Shown here piece after piece: positions 53,418 to 62,849 of a stretch of DNA of 64,000 nucleotides (positions are counted from its first letter, which is position 1; the number at the start of each line of letters is the position of its first letter). The translations under genes were made by a program, and so were the position numbers. Source of the DNA: Cylindrospermum stagnale PCC 7417 (GTDB lineage Bacteria; Cyanobacteriota; Cyanobacteriia; Cyanobacteriales; Nostocaceae); contig NC_019757.1 in the NCBI RefSeq assembly GCF_000317535.1, positions 3,240,501 through 3,304,500 on the forward strand, given 5' to 3'. Under the pieces are notes generated by a model. That model made no database searches. It saw only the letters and a program-made list of their open reading frames with translations, and was not told the DNA's origin.

Positions 53418-54770
53418 TCATAGCATTCCTGCTGATTCATACAATCGTTTGATCATGGCTGTAATCTTTGCTCCATATTCTAAATCGGCTGACCAGCGTC
53501 CTGATAGCTGATCAATTAATGGGGCAATACCGCGTGTAACAAAGCGAAACCGGGGGTCTACTTCTTCTTGTACTAAAGGTTCTAAACTGGCGTAAGCTTT
53601 CAAATGTTGAATATGTGCCCTCACCCCAATTCTGGCACTAGGAAAAGATGCCTCTTCTGTACCACCACCGATTGTGCCTAAACCTGCAAAGTTATTTTGC
53701 TCTGGTTTAATTTCACCACCAAAGCGTAAGAATCCAGTTTCTATACACATTTGGCAGAAGGAAATATCATGGTTTACCCCCTCGGCGGCGGCTTCTTCCC
53801 GATAGAGTTTTGGTAAGTCGGGAAACTTGACGAGGGCGGTTTCATTGTTATTTTTCAAAAATAATTGCAACTGCACTTCTGAGGTATTGCCATTTGAGAT
53901 AATCCGGTCAATTTGGGCGGAGCAAACTGTTAAAATTGAGCGTAAGTTGACGGTGCGAGTTGTACTATCCCAGGTGATGACAACGTTAAAATCTCGTAGC
54001 TCAATTGCTTTGATATAGACTATTTGGCGATAAGTAACACGGCGCACATCAGGAGCTTTTGACAAATCGATTCGCAAGCGGTCAACTAAATCTATTGGGA
54101 TGTAAGCATTACCATTAATCAATACCCCTTTTTCTGAGTATTTTTGCCCATTAATGTTAATGCTGACAGCATCATAATTTGGTTCTGGGGGAGTTCCCGG
54201 CTTGGGGTCTATCACCCGACTCCAAGAGGCTAGCCCATCGGCAATTCCCAAGGCGAAATCACGGCGACGAGTTTGCAGTAAAGCGCGATCTTCGGGACTG
54301 CTGAGAAAGCCCACTTGCACTAATAAAGATGCGATCGCAGTTTGACGACAAAATTTCAAACTCCCCAAGCCACTATCTGTATCCGGCTTGACTCCCCGAT
54401 TGGGTAACTGGGGAACCCGGCGCAAAAGTCCCACCAGCAATAGTTCTGCATTGTTCTTGCGCTGATTATTATTGGCAATGTGGAAGACGCTAGCACCACG
54501 GACTGTCGGACTGTTGGCGGCATCAGCGTGAATTTCTACTGCCACATCAGTTGCACGAGCGCGAGAATTGATCCAGGCGATCGTTTGGGCCGCACTTTGA
54601 TCATCGGGAACAGCTAAAACTTCAAAATTACGTGCCCTCAGTTCAGCGACAATCAAATCCCGTAGCAAAATCATTTCTTTGGCTTCGGTTGTCCCACCGG
54701 CAATTGAGCCTGGATCGGTTGCTCCTGCTTCTTTGCCTCCATGAGCCGCCGAAATAAATATACGTCCCAT
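53418..54770 (-). CDS. N-acetylmuramoyl-L-alanine amidase fused to a glucosaminidase-like domain
   Basis: Two peptidoglycan hydrolase domains in 450 residues. Residues ~1-185 are Amidase_3: FISAAHGGKEAG (zinc His), then a conserved Glu after GGTTEAKEM, VAVEIHADAA (second His) and LVQVGFLSSPED (catalytic Glu normally here is replaced or shifted). Residues ~200-290 resemble a Cu-amine-oxidase-N-like stalk (INGQKYSEKGVLINGNAYIP). The C-terminal ~150 are a glucosaminidase domain (QMCIETGFLRFGGEIKPEQN, NFAGLGTIGGG). No signal peptide is visible, so export must be unusual or occurs by lysis. Confidence 0.82.
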   Translation of the reverse strand: MGRIFISAAHGGKEAGATDPGSIAGGTTEAKEMILLRDLIVAELRARNFEVLAVPDDQSAAQTIAWINSRARATDVAVEIHADAANSPTVRGASVFHIANNNQRKNNAELLLVGLLRRVPQLPNRGVKPDTDSGLGSLKFCRQTAIASLLVQVGFLSSPEDRALLQTRRRDFALGIADGLASWSRVIDPKPGTPPEPNYDAVSININGQKYSEKGVLINGNAYIPIDLVDRLRIDLSKAPDVRRVTYRQIVYIKAIELRDFNVVITWDSTTRTVNLRSILTVCSAQIDRIISNGNTSEVQLQLFLKNNNETALVKFPDLPKLYREEAAAEGVNHDISFCQMCIETGFLRFGGEIKPEQNNFAGLGTIGGGTEEASFPSARIGVRAHIQHLKAYASLEPLVQEEVDPRFRFVTRGIAPLIDQLSGRWSADLEYGAKITAMIKRLYESAGML

Positions 54771-54904
54771 CGTCAGTATTTCCTGTTGTTAAGATTCAGG
54801 GTCAGCAATTCCATATATCCTTCTAGCTTTGGCAACAAGAATATAATAGCTATCAGTGAGTATTCCAACGGCAATTTTCACTACTTACTCATTAATTAAC
54901 AAGA

Positions 54905-56812
54905 ATGCAAATTCCCCGCTTGCACCCAGACACGATTGAGGAAGTTAAACTCCGGGCTGACATTGTCGATGTTGTCTCGGAATACGTAGTTTTACGCAAG
55001 CAGGGCAAGGATTTTGTCGGTTTATGTCCTTTCCACGATGAAAAAAGTCCCAGTTTCACAGTTAGCCAGAATAAGCAAATGTACTATTGCTTTGGCTGTC
55101 AAGCTGGGGGAAATGCGATTAAGTTTTTGATGGATTTGGGCAAGCGGCAGTTTGCAGAAGTTGTGCTGGATTTAGCGCGGCGTTACCAAGTGCCTGTGCA
55201 AACCTTGGAACCTGAACAACGGCAAGAATTGCAGCGTCAGTTGTCGTTGCGTGAGCAGTTATATGGGGTTCTGGCAACGACTGCACAATTTTATCAACAC
55301 GCTTTGCGACAATCCCAAGGGCAAAGGGCACTTGAGTATTTGCTGGGCGATCGCCAATTGCGAGAAGAAACTATTCAGCAGTTTGGCTTGGGTTATGCTC
55401 CCGCAGGCTGGGAAACCCTCTATCACTATCTGGTGGAAGATAAACATTATCCGGTGCAACTGCTAGAAAAGGCGGGATTGATTAAACCACGCAAGGAAGG
55501 GGGCGGTTATTATGATGTGTTTCGCGATCGCCTGATGATTCCGATCCGCGATGTTCAAGGACGTGTGATTGCTTTTGGTGGTAGAACCCTCAGCGATGAA
55601 CAGCCTAAATATCTAAATTCACCCGAAACTGAGCTTTTCAGTAAAGGTAAAACTTTATTTGCTCTTGATCAAGCTAAAGGGGGAATTGCCAAGTTCGACC
55701 AAGCGGTGGTGGTTGAGGGATATTTTGATGCGATCGCTCCCCACGCTGCCGGCATTACCAACGTTGTCGCTTCTCTAGGCACTGCCCTCAGCTTGGAACA
55801 AGTGCGGTTAATCTTACGTTACACCGAGTCTAAACAATTAGTACTCAACTTTGATGCTGATAAAGCCGGGACTAATGCTGCCGAAAGAGCGATCGGTGAA
55901 ATTGCTGATTTAGCATATAAGGGTGAAGTCCAGCTAAAAATTCTCAATCTGCCTAATGGTAAAGATGCTGATGAATACTTGCGTAGCCATACCCCAGAAG
56001 ACTATCAGCAACTTTTGGTAAATGCGCCACTGTGGATTGATTGGCAGATTCAGCAGATAATTAGCGATCGCGATTTAAGACAAGCGACCGATTTTCAGCA
56101 AGTCACCCAACAAATGGTAAAACTGCTGAAAAATATTGCTAATAAAGATACTCTTAACTATTACCTTTCCGACTGCGCTCAAATACTCAGCTTAGGAGAC
56201 ACTAGACTTATTCCCCTGCGAGTAGAAAATCTGTTAACTCAAATTGCACCTGCTAGTTTACAACCGGCAACGATGGCGGTACGCAAGCAGCAACAAAGAG
56301 CCAATCTATCGATAGTACCTAGCGAACGCAGTCTTTTAGAACTAGCAGAGGCTTTATTGCTGCGAATTTATCTGCACTGTCCCGAACAGCGTCAAGCAAT
56401 TATTGATGAACTAGAAACGCGAGATTTGGAATTTAGCCTTTCTCATCATCGCTTTTTGTGGCAACAGATTTTTCAGTTAAAGACCGAACAGGTAGATTTA
56501 ATTTCAAATCTGCAAAATAGATATCTAGAATCGGCTGAAGAATTGGGTTCAATTTCCCATCTGTTTCATTTGAGCGAGAAAACCCATAAAGATATACTCC
56601 GCACGAACCAAGTAGTTCAAGCGGCGATCGCTTGTATGGAACGAGTATTGCGAGAAAAGCGTTGTCGCTACTTCTCCCAACTGTGGCAAGAAACAGATCC
56701 AGAAGCAGAACCAGAGCGATATCAATCTTATTACCAGGCTTTATATGCCGAAAAAATGCGGCTTCAAGCACTAGATAGACAGAGGTTATTTTCGCTCACA
56801 GATTTGCTCTAG
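54905..56812 (+). CDS. dnaG: DNA primase
   Basis: 635 residues; makes RNA primers for replication. The N-terminal CHC2 zinc finger is CPFHDEKSPSF...YYCFGCQ. The TOPRIM catalytic core contains IAFGGRTLSDEQPKYLNSPE, VVVEGYFDAIAP (catalytic Glu), LNFDADKAGTNAAERAI (Asp-x-Asp). The C-terminal DnaB-binding domain covers the last ~150 residues. Start ATG 54905. Complete and typical of cyanobacterial DnaG. Confidence 0.97.
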   Translation: MQIPRLHPDTIEEVKLRADIVDVVSEYVVLRKQGKDFVGLCPFHDEKSPSFTVSQNKQMYYCFGCQAGGNAIKFLMDLGKRQFAEVVLDLARRYQVPVQTLEPEQRQELQRQLSLREQLYGVLATTAQFYQHALRQSQGQRALEYLLGDRQLREETIQQFGLGYAPAGWETLYHYLVEDKHYPVQLLEKAGLIKPRKEGGGYYDVFRDRLMIPIRDVQGRVIAFGGRTLSDEQPKYLNSPETELFSKGKTLFALDQAKGGIAKFDQAVVVEGYFDAIAPHAAGITNVVASLGTALSLEQVRLILRYTESKQLVLNFDADKAGTNAAERAIGEIADLAYKGEVQLKILNLPNGKDADEYLRSHTPEDYQQLLVNAPLWIDWQIQQIISDRDLRQATDFQQVTQQMVKLLKNIANKDTLNYYLSDCAQILSLGDTRLIPLRVENLLTQIAPASLQPATMAVRKQQQRANLSIVPSERSLLELAEALLLRIYLHCPEQRQAIIDELETRDLEFSLSHHRFLWQQIFQLKTEQVDLISNLQNRYLESAEELGSISHLFHLSEKTHKDILRTNQVVQAAIACMERVLREKRCRYFSQLWQETDPEAEPERYQSYYQALYAEKMRLQALDRQRLFSLTDLL

Positions 56813-56857
56813 GCTGGGCATGGGGGCGATTAATTTTGATTTCGGCTCGAATGAGAC

Positions 56858-57055
56858 TTAAGAAAGGCGTCTGATCGCCTCATCGAGATGAACTTTGGCA
56901 ACCCGTAGCAGTACCACCAACTCCTCATTGCTGAGATGATTAGATATTGTCATGCCTTGTAATGCCTTATCTAACTGGGCTTTGACAACTTTGCAGTGTT
57001 CCCAGGTAATTGTCTCATACAGTGCCATTTTGTAGTCGCCGTTAGGTTCTGTCAT
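56858..57055 (-). CDS. Small conserved protein, function unknown
   Basis: 65 residues, MALYETITWEHCKVVKAQLD, SNEELVVLLRVAKVHLDEAI; an all-helical, slightly acidic protein. The start may be ATG 57055 or the internal ATG at 57028. Same direction as the protease gene at 57312. No function recognised. Confidence 0.55.
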   Translation of the reverse strand: MTEPNGDYKMALYETITWEHCKVVKAQLDKALQGMTISNHLSNEELVVLLRVAKVHLDEAIRRLS

Positions 57056-57173
57056 CTGCCTGTTGCCTCCTTTTGACGTTAACGGTTGTTAAATGTGGAA
57101 GTTCGTATTTTTTGCTAATATCGGCATTCTTGAAAAGATGCGATCGCCTTTGGCAGGCCTCCTTTCCCATCGC

Positions 57174-57284
57174 CTAATTTTGTCCCCCCGACTGTTTCAG
57201 CAGGTATTCTAAAACTCGGTCAATTCGGTCTAAAGCAGCGCCCGTAGTCTTTTGGAACTCTTTTGTACTACATAGTATCACCAT
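57174..57284 (-). CDS. Possible small protein (36 residues)
   Basis: Minus-strand ATG 57284 to TAG gives MVILCSTKEFQKTTGAALDR continuing IDRVLEYLLKQSGGQN. The second half is a clean amphipathic helix. It is in the gap between the protease and the 65-residue gene, all in the same direction. No ribosome-binding site is obvious, so confidence is low. Confidence 0.3.
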   Translation of the reverse strand: MVILCSTKEFQKTTGAALDRIDRVLEYLLKQSGGQN

Positions 57285-57311
57285 CAGGGCAAAACAGAGA
57301 TAAACCAGGGT

Positions 57312-58373
57312 TTATCTCGATAGATGATTGTAAATTTTTGGTGCATTGTGCTTCAAGTCAAGCAAAAGCGCGATCGCACTTGTACCAGCATTGCGTAAAC
57401 TTCGTTGGTTGGTTCCCGGTTCTCGCAAGATGCCGCCGCTGTGGTGAATCGCAACTACCTCAAAGTCATCATTAAACACCGGGGAACCTGATGAACCCGG
57501 TAAAGTACTGGTTGTATATTGTAAAATCTGGGAATCTGCATAGGCGACAAAGTTATTCTGCATCGAGATTTTTTTCAGGTGTCCACCAGGGTGCTGAATA
57601 ATTGCCACGCGATCGTCTCGCCGCATTTGCTGACTCTTGAGAATCAGGGGATTGCCAAATTCAGGCACATCTTTCAGGTTCACCACTGCGAAATCCAGTT
57701 GAGAATTTGTGTAAAATGCACCTTCAGGTAATGCTTTAACAGTATGTGTAGTGCATTCTTGACTATTGCTATTCAATTGGTAATTAAAGGTATATTCAGT
57801 TTCTTCAGCCTGGATTTGACTGGCAATAACATGATTGTTAGTCATGAGCAAATCCGGCGTAATCATGAAACCAGTACCCAGACTCGTTGGTGTACTTATA
57901 TGCACCACAGCTTTAGCAGCCTCAAAAGCTAGGTTCAAAATGTAAATGTGGCGTAAGGTATTTTCCCCAATAATCTTTTCTTGTACCTCAGCCAGACTGG
58001 TTGTGCCGCGCCAATTGTCAATTTCCCGGCTAGGACTGACTGGAAAATTGAGGGGATATTTTTGAAATAACTCAATGATGAAATCTTTGTCTTGATCACC
58101 AGTGTAGGGCTGAATATAGTTAAGGAAGACCGCCAAAGCTTCTTTACCGTAAGCTACCTGTCCAAACTGTGACAAAAAGCGGACAATTTCCACCGACACA
58201 CCCATCGGCGCACCATCCAAATCTAACCGTGCCAAAATAACATCAGCCTGGGGTACACCTTCTAAGGCACCTACAACCAAGCGACGGCGATCGCGCACAT
58301 TGGCAAAATCTGGTAAATTCTGAACTACACGGGTGAGCCTTTGGAAGTCTGGTGGTGAAAGCTGAACGGTCAC
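57312..58373 (-). CDS. Trypsin-like serine protease with effector-associated N-terminal domain
   Basis: 353 residues. The N-terminal ~105 (LSPPDFQRLTRVVQNLPDFA, GQVAYGKEALAVFLNYIQPY) fit the small helical effector-associated domains (EAD8-like) of bacterial conflict systems. The protease domain shows the catalytic His in LMTNNHVIAS, Asp in QLDFAVVNL and Ser in LPGSSGSPVF. No signal peptide, so it should act inside the cell. In other bacteria such proteins are recruited by a partner NTPase through matching EADs; no such partner is seen within this window. Confidence 0.8.
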   Translation of the reverse strand: MTVQLSPPDFQRLTRVVQNLPDFANVRDRRRLVVGALEGVPQADVILARLDLDGAPMGVSVEIVRFLSQFGQVAYGKEALAVFLNYIQPYTGDQDKDFIIELFQKYPLNFPVSPSREIDNWRGTTSLAEVQEKIIGENTLRHIYILNLAFEAAKAVVHISTPTSLGTGFMITPDLLMTNNHVIASQIQAEETEYTFNYQLNSNSQECTTHTVKALPEGAFYTNSQLDFAVVNLKDVPEFGNPLILKSQQMRRDDRVAIIQHPGGHLKKISMQNNFVAYADSQILQYTTSTLPGSSGSPVFNDDFEVVAIHHSGGILREPGTNQRSLRNAGTSAIALLLDLKHNAPKIYNHLSR

Positions 58374-58494
58374 AGTTACTATTCCTATACAGGAGAACTA
58401 ATATATTTTAGGTTTAGGAACAAGTAAAGTACCGATCAGCCTTGATGATTCCCAGTTACCCCAGATGGTTTTGTAGTGATCAATCACCTAAATA

Positions 58495-59013
58495 CTACGG
58501 GCAAAACAGCGTGTCTCGCGTGTCCCTGAGAGTAACGGGGTTAGTACCTTTAGCCAGCTTGCACAATTTTTTTTGCTCATCTTGACGCAGCAGCATATCA
58601 GTAAAATCTGCTCCATCAATAATTGCACCATCAAACCTAGCATTAGCCGCAAAAGCACCCTCCAAAAGCGCATTTGTCAAATTTGCTCTAACTAAGCGAG
58701 CCGAGTCTAAAGTGCTATTTCTGAGATCAGCACCCTCCAAATTTGCTGATTCCAGATTAGCGGCAAAAAAACTGACCCCGTTTAAGTTAGTATGGCTCAG
58801 ATTACTCTGGCGAAGATTAGCTTTAGCAAAACTAGAGTCTGATAAATCACGTCCTGAAAAATCAGCCCCAACTAAAATTTCTTTGTTGTATTCAAGGGCC
58901 AAAGCTGTTGATGCAAAACCAACAACCGCCGTGGTGCATAAGATTCCCCAAAGCAATAAACTGAGTATGTTGCCGACTAGGCGATGGCCACTGCTTAACC
59001 GATTATTCATCAT
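58495..59013 (-). CDS. Exported pentapeptide-repeat protein
   Basis: 172 residues from ATG 59013 (MMNNRLSSGHRLVGNILSLL), with a signal peptide ending near ALALEY. An earlier start at 59049 would overlap the divergent yraN gene. The mature part has about 15 pentapeptide repeats (ADFSGRDLSDSSFAKANLRQ, ANLEGADLRNSTLDSARLVR) forming a right-handed quadrilateral helix. The C-terminal tail holds two cysteines. In cyanobacteria several such proteins reside in the thylakoid lumen; function unknown. Confidence 0.85.
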   Translation of the reverse strand: MMNNRLSSGHRLVGNILSLLLWGILCTTAVVGFASTALALEYNKEILVGADFSGRDLSDSSFAKANLRQSNLSHTNLNGVSFFAANLESANLEGADLRNSTLDSARLVRANLTNALLEGAFAANARFDGAIIDGADFTDMLLRQDEQKKLCKLAKGTNPVTLRDTRDTLFCP

Positions 59014-59025
59014 ATTTTTTAGTAA

Positions 59026-59541
59026 ATGCTTAACCCTCCTCCATCTCATTATGCTGATATTGGTGAATTAGGAGAAGACCTAGTAGCCCAATGGTTACAA
59101 TCTACAGGTTGGGTAATTTTGCACCGGCGTTATTCTTCTCGCTGGGGAGAAATCGATATTATTGCCCAATATCAAGGGCTAACAGGGAAGGCAGGGGCAG
59201 AAAATCACAGCACAGAAAACTCAATGCTGGCATTTGTTGAAGTGAAAACCCGCAGTTCCGGTAATTGGGATGTAGGGGGAAGAAGCGCAATTACCCTGCA
59301 AAAGCAAGGGAAAATCTGGCGCACAGCAAGTACGTTTTTAGCTCAGTATCCAGAAAAGGCTGATTATCCATGCCGCTTTGATGTTGCTATTGTCTACTGT
59401 CAGCGGATATCCAAAAAGCTGAGTGAAGTTACAGTTATCCCAAAAGCTCTAGCTAGTTTATCAACAGATGAACACAAATTGAAGCTGCAAGAATACATTC
59501 CAGCGGCTTTCGACTATTCAATTGATAGCAGTAATAGTTAA
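59026..59541 (+). CDS. YraN family (UPF0102) putative endonuclease
   Basis: 171 residues with a PD-(D/E)XK-like fold: GELGEDLVAQWLQSTGWVIL, RWGEIDIIAQYQG (Asp), AFVEVKTRSS (Glu-x-Lys). The family is widespread, often next to rnhB, and related to Holliday-junction resolvases; in vivo role unclear. Divergent from the pentapeptide gene with a 12-base spacer, so the two promoters must overlap the opposite coding regions. Confidence 0.9.
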   Translation: MLNPPPSHYADIGELGEDLVAQWLQSTGWVILHRRYSSRWGEIDIIAQYQGLTGKAGAENHSTENSMLAFVEVKTRSSGNWDVGGRSAITLQKQGKIWRTASTFLAQYPEKADYPCRFDVAIVYCQRISKKLSEVTVIPKALASLSTDEHKLKLQEYIPAAFDYSIDSSNS

Positions 59542-59712
59542 TTATTGACACTGTCGCTGGTTAATGCCTTTTCTTCTGAAGGCTGAAAGCCACAAGCAGC
59601 AAAGTTTGAGGGTTTTTGAAGAGTCAGTTCATCAGACCTTCAATGGTGCTGGCAAAAGCACCCTACAAACTCAAGCCGATTATTTTTCAATGAACCTTAT
59701 AACTCAGCGATA

Positions 59713-60102
59713 TTACGCCAGTGTTTCTGGACAGTAGCCCAAGCCCCGAACAAACTGTTGCCGGAAGGCCTCAATTTCCTCTCTCTCTGGACTACCATGA
59801 GAAACGATCGCCACTTGGTAGCGACGCATCACATCTACAGGGCACTGTCCCGCCTCCAAACTCCAAAGTGCCATTTGCACTCTCATTGGTGGCTCATAGC
59901 TAATTCCTAATTCATTGAGAAAAGCCCGAAAGTCGCCATCTTCTTGAGGCGAAACTTGATGAGTGAGTTTGACTCTCACCACCCAGCCATCAATTTGATG
60001 AATGACGGTGAGGAACGAAACAGGTGTTTGGGGTCTGCCGTGGAGGTGTTGAACAACCCTCAGGGTGAGACTGGCATTTGCCAGATAATACAAATATTCC
60101 AT
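59713..60102 (-). CDS. Conserved cyanobacterial protein, function unknown
   Basis: 129 residues from ATG 60102 (MEYLYYLANASLTLRVVQHL); an upstream ATG at 60126 adds eight. GWVVRVKLTHQVSPQEDGDF and RRYQVAIVSHGSPEREEIEA show alternating strands and helices, without membrane segment. I do not recognise a family. Confidence 0.65.
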   Translation of the reverse strand: MEYLYYLANASLTLRVVQHLHGRPQTPVSFLTVIHQIDGWVVRVKLTHQVSPQEDGDFRAFLNELGISYEPPMRVQMALWSLEAGQCPVDVMRRYQVAIVSHGSPEREEIEAFRQQFVRGLGYCPETLA

Positions 60103-60126
60103 GTTGGTACTTGGGATCAAAGCCAA

Positions 60127-60433
60127 TCCTACTTCTCTATCTTCGTCAATAAAATGCTGATCCCGGTAGGGTAAAAGCCCCCGTTTTTATATGGGGAGGT
60201 CTACCCAATTTTAGAGCGGTGTTCCCCTATTACTCAATAGTATCAATCTTCAAGTCTAGGGACGAAATTAACCTGTAATGTTTTAAAGTGGGGTCATTTG
60301 TCTAGGGGAATACCAAAAAATAAATTATCCAGTCACCGTAGACTTGTAGGGATACAGCATTGCTGTGTCCCTACCGATGGAAGTCCCTAGAAAAACTCTC
60401 AGCAGTTTTGTGAAAAAGGCAGTACGAATCTAG
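60127..60433. other. Intergenic region with a dispersed palindrome
   Basis: No gene seen. It contains the palindrome at 60346-60374 and a C/G-rich hairpin near 60175-60205. Confidence 0.5.
60346..60374. repeat. Dispersed palindrome, copy 2
   Basis: GTAGGGATACAGCA and TGCTGTGTCCCTAC are related to the perfect palindrome at 22819-22847. The two changes keep the stem except for one T-G wobble, so as RNA it still folds. Confidence 0.8.
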
Positions 60434-61612
60434 ATGGAGCAACAAATTACACAAGCAAACTTGAATGAAACCTCTGGCTCAATGGCAGAAGATGTTAAAT
60501 TAAACTATTCGTTAGCTGGGTATGACTACGAACTGCCGCCGGAACTCATTGCCCAAAACCCAGCATTTCCTAGAGATAGCTCGCGGTTGCTGGTGGTGAA
60601 TTCTCCTGGTACAGGCCAGGATTTACCGCCACTACACCACATTTTCCGCGATTTACCTCAGCTACTACAACCTGGGGATTTGCTGGTAATGAATAATACG
60701 AAAGTCATTCCAGCGCGGTTGTATGGTCATAAATCCACTGGTGCCGAAATAGAGGTGTTGCTGTTGGAGGAACGTCAGCATAACTGTTGGTTAGCCCTAG
60801 TTAAGCCAGGAAAACGCTTCAAACTGGGGGCGAAGATTGTTTTTGCTCCTAGGGGAGATGGGGGGGAACTCACCACTCAATTAACGGCTACGGTTTTGGC
60901 AACAGACGCGGCGACTCTTGGGCGGTTATTGCAATTTGATCTGCCAGCGGGGATGTCTGTGGTGCAAATGCTAGACCGATTTGGGGAAGTACCTCTGCCA
61001 CCTTATATTACCGCCTCGACTGCTGAAGATGAACAGTATCAGACAGTGTATGCAAAGACGCCTGGTGCGATCGCTGCGCCAACGGCTGGATTACACTTTA
61101 CCCCAGAATTATTACAACAGTTAAGCGATCGCGGCATTAATCAAGCTTTTGTCACTCTCCACGTTGGTGTGGGCACTTTTCGCCCTGTGGAAGTGGCAGA
61201 TGTCACTACCCACCAAATGCATGAAGAATGGATTGAAGTTCCCGCCGCCACTGTCGAGCAAATTCGCGCCACGAAAGCCGCTGGTGGGCGGATTATTGCC
61301 GTAGGGACAACGGCAGTACGCGCTTTAGAAGGGGCGGCGAAATCGGGTGATTTACAGCCTTATGTCGGCAAAACAGACTTGTTTATTTATCCCGGCTATC
61401 AATGGCGGGTGGTGGATGGTCTAATTACTAATTTTCACCTGCCGCGTTCTAGTTTGCTGATGCTGGTAAGCGCTTTCATCGGTAGACAGAGATTATTGAA
61501 TCTCTATCAAGAGGCGATCGCTAATCTATATCGTTTCTATTCTTTTGGTGATGCCATGCTAGTTTTGCCAGAAGCTACTAAGAGTGCTGAAGCGGAGAAG
61601 TTTGAATTTTGA
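60434..61612 (+). CDS. queA: tRNA preQ1 S-adenosylmethionine ribosyltransferase-isomerase QueA
   Basis: 392 residues; builds epoxyqueuosine in the wobble position of tRNAs from preQ1 and [61 protein letters not shown] and [17 protein letters not shown] are the family motifs. The N-terminus could instead be ATG 60485. The last residues (EKFEF) and the TGA stop are in a heptamer repeat (61601-61630). queC is at 33909 in this window. Confidence 0.95.
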   Translation: MEQQITQANLNETSGSMAEDVKLNYSLAGYDYELPPELIAQNPAFPRDSSRLLVVNSPGTGQDLPPLHHIFRDLPQLLQPGDLLVMNNTKVIPARLYGHKSTGAEIEVLLLEERQHNCWLALVKPGKRFKLGAKIVFAPRGDGGELTTQLTATVLATDAATLGRLLQFDLPAGMSVVQMLDRFGEVPLPPYITASTAEDEQYQTVYAKTPGAIAAPTAGLHFTPELLQQLSDRGINQAFVTLHVGVGTFRPVEVADVTTHQMHEEWIEVPAATVEQIRATKAAGGRIIAVGTTAVRALEGAAKSGDLQPYVGKTDLFIYPGYQWRVVDGLITNFHLPRSSLLMLVSAFIGRQRLLNLYQEAIANLYRFYSFGDAMLVLPEATKSAEAEKFEF

Positions 61613-61630
61613 ATTTTGCATTTTGCATTT
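61601..61630. repeat. Heptamer repeat (TTTGAAT/TTTGCAT) containing the queA stop codon
   Basis: TTTGAAT at 61601 and 61608, then TTTGCAT at 61615 and 61622, in tandem. The queA stop (TGA at 61610-61612) lies in the second unit. Confidence 0.85.
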
Positions 61631-61694
61631 TTCAGGTAGTAAATGGGTACTCTCACCTTGTAAGGAGCTAACTATCAGTACAAGTCTGCTAATA

Positions 61695-62843
61695 ATGTCT
61701 AAAAATATTCAACAGTTACCGTGGTCAAACTGGTTATTTAAGCTGACGTTTCACAGAAGTTCTACTCGGCAAAAGCCTAATTTTGGACTTCTGTTGGCCT
61801 TATCAGCTTTTTTGGTGTCGGTTTTACCAACAATTACTGATTTACCAGGAAGCAAATTGCTGGCACAGAATGTAGTTTCTCAGGATCTGGAAGCAGCTAG
61901 CTTTTTTCAGCAGGGAGTCATGCGCTATAACCGCCAAGATATACAAGGTGCAGAATCTGCTTTTCGTCAGGCTTTGCAAAAAGATCCCAACATGGGGGCT
62001 GCACGGAATTATTTGGGCAATATCCTCATGCAGCAAAATCGCCTAGATTTAGCGGTGCAAGAATATGGGGAAGCGGTGAGGCTGAGTCCCAATCTCGGTG
62101 AGGCTTATTACAATTTAGCGCTAGCGTTGCAACGACAAGAACAAAAAGAAGCAGCGATTACTGCTTATCGTCAGAGTTTAGTTGTCAATCCGACAATGGC
62201 AGCGGCTCACTATAATTTAGGATTGCTATTACAGCAACAAGGACAGCTAGAGGAAGCGATCGCTTCTTATCAGCAAGCCATTAGTCTAGATAGCAGTAAT
62301 GCCAATGCTTACTTTAATTTAGCGATCGCTCTCCAACGGGAAGGTAAAATAGAATCTGCGATCGCCGCCTATCAGCAAGCCTTACAACTAGATCCCCAAA
62401 ATGCTATGGCTTACAACAACTTGGGAAGTCTATTGGCAATTCAAGGTCAAGCTTCAGGGGCGATTTCTTCTTACCGACAAGCTATTCGCCAAAATCCCAA
62501 AAATGCCTCAGCCTACCATAACTTAGGCGTGACTTTATACAATCAGGGCGATATGAAGACAGCCAGCAGTGCCTTAACCCGGGCCAGCAAACAATACCGA
62601 GAACAAGGCAACGTCGAGCAAGCTGAGAAAGTTGAGCAGCTAATCCAGCACATTGCCCAGTTAAGAGCAAAAAAGGCACCTCAAGTTAGTCAAACAGCTA
62701 CTCCCTCACAAACACCAAAACCAGCAGAAAAAATTGATGTGCCTGTCCCCGTTGAACAACAGCCACAGACACAGCCAGATATGCCAAATCAACCACTATT
62801 TCCTAGTCCAACGCCAGAGGTTACTGGCAGTGATGGCAAATAA
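61695..62843 (+). CDS. Exported or membrane-anchored TPR protein
   Basis: 382 residues from ATG 61695; a hydrophobic segment (~28-50, FGLLLALSAFLVSVLP) leads to about seven TPRs (residues ~70-300, for example NPTMAAAHYNLGLLLQQQGQ, SNANAYFNLAIALQREGKIE). A Pro/Gln-rich tail ends the protein. It is a scaffold that should act in the periplasm or on the membrane; no partner is evident. Convergent with the KtrA-like gene. Confidence 0.85.
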   Translation: MSKNIQQLPWSNWLFKLTFHRSSTRQKPNFGLLLALSAFLVSVLPTITDLPGSKLLAQNVVSQDLEAASFFQQGVMRYNRQDIQGAESAFRQALQKDPNMGAARNYLGNILMQQNRLDLAVQEYGEAVRLSPNLGEAYYNLALALQRQEQKEAAITAYRQSLVVNPTMAAAHYNLGLLLQQQGQLEEAIASYQQAISLDSSNANAYFNLAIALQREGKIESAIAAYQQALQLDPQNAMAYNNLGSLLAIQGQASGAISSYRQAIRQNPKNASAYHNLGVTLYNQGDMKTASSALTRASKQYREQGNVEQAEKVEQLIQHIAQLRAKKAPQVSQTATPSQTPKPAEKIDVPVPVEQQPQTQPDMPNQPLFPSPTPEVTGSDGK

Positions 62844-62849
62844 TTAAAG

